DNA of 64,000 bases from Bacillus sp. AFS015802. Its GTDB lineage: Bacteria > Bacillota > Bacilli > Bacillales > Bacillaceae_B. Where the stretch lies: contig NZ_NTUP01000011.1 in NCBI RefSeq assembly GCF_002561455.1, forward strand, positions 145,435 through 209,434. Reading direction: 5' to 3'. A program made the position numbers and the translations under genes. Of this stretch, positions 62,546 through 64,000 are shown in pieces. Positions within the stretch are counted from its first letter, which is position 1, and every line of letters begins with the position of its first letter. The notes under the pieces were generated by a model. That model saw only the letters and a program-made list of their open reading frames with translations. It had not been told where the DNA came from and did not search any database.

Positions 62546-63499
62546 TTATACGAACAATGATTGCAAAATCGCCTTCTGGACATGTAATCGGTTTTCCGCC
62601 TGCTGAAATACGGCGGAACACGGTCCGTCAATGACCGCGGCTGTCACTTCTTCTTCACGGTGGGCCGGAAGACAGTGAAGGAATGTCACATCAGGGGAAG
62701 CGTGCCCCAACAGCTCCTCATTCACTTGATACCCTTGAAAGTCTTGAAGACGCTTGATGGCTTCTTCCTCCTGCCCCATGCTGGCCCAAACGTCTGTGTA
62801 GACAACGTCGGCACCCCTTACCGCTTCGATCGGATCATTCGTAAGCGTAAAGCTCCCTCCGCTCTCCGCGGCAAGATCGATCGTCTTTCCGATGATGTCT
62901 TCTTTCGGTTCATAGCCTTCCGGACAAGAAACGACGACCTCCATTCCAAGCATGGCACAAAGGATCATGAAGGAGTGGGCCACATTGTTGCCATCCCCGA
63001 TATAGACCACCTTCACCCCTTTTAACGTCCCCTTGGTCTCAAGGATGGTAAGGACGTCCGCCAATGCCTGGCATGGATGATACGTATCACAAAGACCGTT
63101 GATGACGGGGACACTGGCGCATTCGGCCAACTGTGTCACCTTCTCCGTCTCGAACGTACGGATCATGATTCCATCCACATAGGATGACAGGACCCGTGCC
63201 GTATCCGCGATCGACTCCCCTCTCCCCAGCTGGATATCACGGGAATTCAGGTAGATGGCGTGGCCTCCCATTTGCAGCATTCCCGCTTCGAAGGACACAC
63301 GTGTTCTCGTGGATGACTTTTCAAAGATCATCGCAAGGGTTTTCCCTGCAAGGGTCTTGGAATAAGGGTGTTTCTTCAAGTACTGTGCAAGTGATAAGAG
63401 TTCGTGTACCTCTTCCCTGGTGTAATCCAGCCATATGACAAGGTCCCTCCCTTTTAAAGAAACCTTCTCCGGTGCCGGGGCAACATTTGAATTCATCAT
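62546..63499 (-). CDS. argF: Ornithine carbamoyltransferase
   Basis: A 317-residue enzyme that makes citrulline from ornithine and carbamoyl phosphate. Carbamoyl-phosphate contacts are SSTRTRVSFE (near residue 60) and the HPCQALADVLT loop; the ornithine side is DVWASMGQEEE and FLHCLPAHREEE. The start overlaps the carB stop by 4 bp (ATGA), so carbamoyl phosphate synthase and argF are coupled in an arginine operon. AAGGAG lies about 10 nt upstream. Confidence 0.97.
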   Translation of the reverse strand: MMNSNVAPAPEKVSLKGRDLVIWLDYTREEVHELLSLAQYLKKHPYSKTLAGKTLAMIFEKSSTRTRVSFEAGMLQMGGHAIYLNSRDIQLGRGESIADTARVLSSYVDGIMIRTFETEKVTQLAECASVPVINGLCDTYHPCQALADVLTILETKGTLKGVKVVYIGDGNNVAHSFMILCAMLGMEVVVSCPEGYEPKEDIIGKTIDLAAESGGSFTLTNDPIEAVRGADVVYTDVWASMGQEEEAIKRLQDFQGYQVNEELLGHASPDVTFLHCLPAHREEEVTAAVIDGPCSAVFQQAENRLHVQKAILQSLFV

Positions 63500-64000
63500 A
63501 CTCGGCTCACTCCTTGAATGGATTTATTATGAACGAAAGACTTTGGCTGAACGTTGTCTGCGCCCTTGCTTCGGATAAAGGAGGATAGGGTTTCCGCTTC
63601 GGTCATGACGGTGATTCCCGCCTCTAAAGCAGCGATTCTTCTTGCCTTCCCTTCGTCCGTTTCCTCATCACTGAAATAGACACAGGCATGATCGGTTTTG
63701 ATCCAGTCATGAAATGCCTTTTCCGCTGCTGTTTGATACTGACTCATTTCTGTCTGGCTGCTGTCGACGTAAAGGGTCCCCCCTGCTTCAACGTCTGCAT
63801 GTACCTCTTCAAACACTTTATACAGCGCTTCTTCGACGGTGTCACCCAGGCACAGGCCTTCTCCCGTCGACTTCATATTCGCCCCGAGGGTTTGATCGAT
63901 TTCCGGCATGGCGTGGGACGAAAACACCGGATACTTCACCCCGACTCCTTTTATCTTGGAAGGAGGGTCAAATGCATCGATTCCAAGACTCTCCCCGCAC
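63496..64000 (-). CDS. carB: Carbamoyl phosphate synthase large subunit, C-terminal part
   Basis: The frame is open from the window edge to the stop at 63496; only the last 167 residues are seen. They contain the end of the second ATP-grasp domain (VKYPVFSSHAMPEIDQTLGANMKSTGEGL) and the allosteric MGS-like domain (VYFSDEETDEGKARRIAALEAG). Being next to argF, it is probably the arginine-specific CarB. The final domain looks short and divergent compared with the pyrimidine enzyme. Partial. Confidence 0.9.
   Translation of the reverse strand, partial: CGESLGIDAFDPPSKIKGVGVKYPVFSSHAMPEIDQTLGANMKSTGEGLCLGDTVEEALYKVFEEVHADVEAGGTLYVDSSQTEMSQYQTAAEKAFHDWIKTDHACVYFSDEETDEGKARRIAALEAGITVMTEAETLSSFIRSKGADNVQPKSFVHNKSIQGVSRV

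Overview
The window is chromosomal DNA from an endospore-forming member of the Bacillaceae. The evidence is two small acid-soluble spore protein genes, a KinB-like sporulation-type kinase, an RsbR-type stressosome protein, the gatCAB, dgkB and rlmCD genes in a Bacillus-like arrangement, AGGAGG-type ribosome binding sites with frequent TTG and GTG starts, and a dispersed repeat of a kind familiar from Bacillaceae genomes. The genus cannot be fixed from sequence alone; a Rossellomorea- or Bacillus-like organism would fit. I see no prophage, insertion sequence, CRISPR array, rRNA or tRNA.

Layout. 0-8 kb: YkuS, a gamma-type SASP, a ferritin-like protein, a Cas4-like-nuclease/XPD-helicase fusion, a YczE-like membrane protein, a KinB-like kinase, then a helix-turn-helix domain fused to a degenerate F1-ATPase beta-like domain, divergent from a GDPD phosphodiesterase with twin palindromes between them. 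8-15 kb: a Bacillaceae dispersed repeat, a cREC-like protein, an aromatic acid exporter, an acyl-CoA dehydrogenase, an alanine/glycine:cation symporter, an alpha/beta SASP, a uracil-DNA glycosylase and YdaG. At 15.06-15.40 kb an unassigned structured RNA has its own promoter and terminator. 15-25 kb: a heterodimeric ABC exporter, DUF2642, Mn catalase, a MscS-like protein, a split ThrE-type exporter, DedA, and ThiT under a TPP riboswitch. 25-34 kb: a SigX-like ECF sigma factor with a membrane partner, thioredoxin, a phosphatase, a ZIP transporter, a GntR/ABC/permease operon ending in a second ECF sigma gene, and RsbR. 34-42 kb: a large TPR-GTPase, an MFS transporter, a cloverleaf-forming DNA element, and pxpB-pxpC with an Nramp-like transporter. 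42-49 kb: small genes, a polyamine cluster (an aminopropyltransferase divergent from speD and a homospermidine-synthase-like gene) and rlmCD. 49-60 kb: dgkB, N-acetyltransferase, methyltransferase, a cluster of small genes, a secreted M4 protease and gatCAB. 60-64 kb: a helically phased repeat array, cupin, an AbrB-family permease, YueI, argF and the 3' end of carB.

Working together. gatC-gatA-gatB is one operon for glutaminyl-tRNA amidation. carB and argF overlap and serve arginine synthesis. pxpBC with the Nramp-like gene forms the 5-oxoproline module, without pxpA nearby. speD, the aminopropyltransferase and the Hss-like gene form a polyamine island. The GntR-ABC-permease-sigma operon has overlapping genes and probably senses and answers envelope stress.

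The strongest candidates for something undescribed are the HTH/F1-beta fusion with its twin operators (5.6-6.8 kb), the four-way-junction element (38.86-39.00 kb), the roughly 340-nt RNA (15.06-15.40 kb) and the 20-bp-phased ATTGCGTC array (60.25-60.37 kb).
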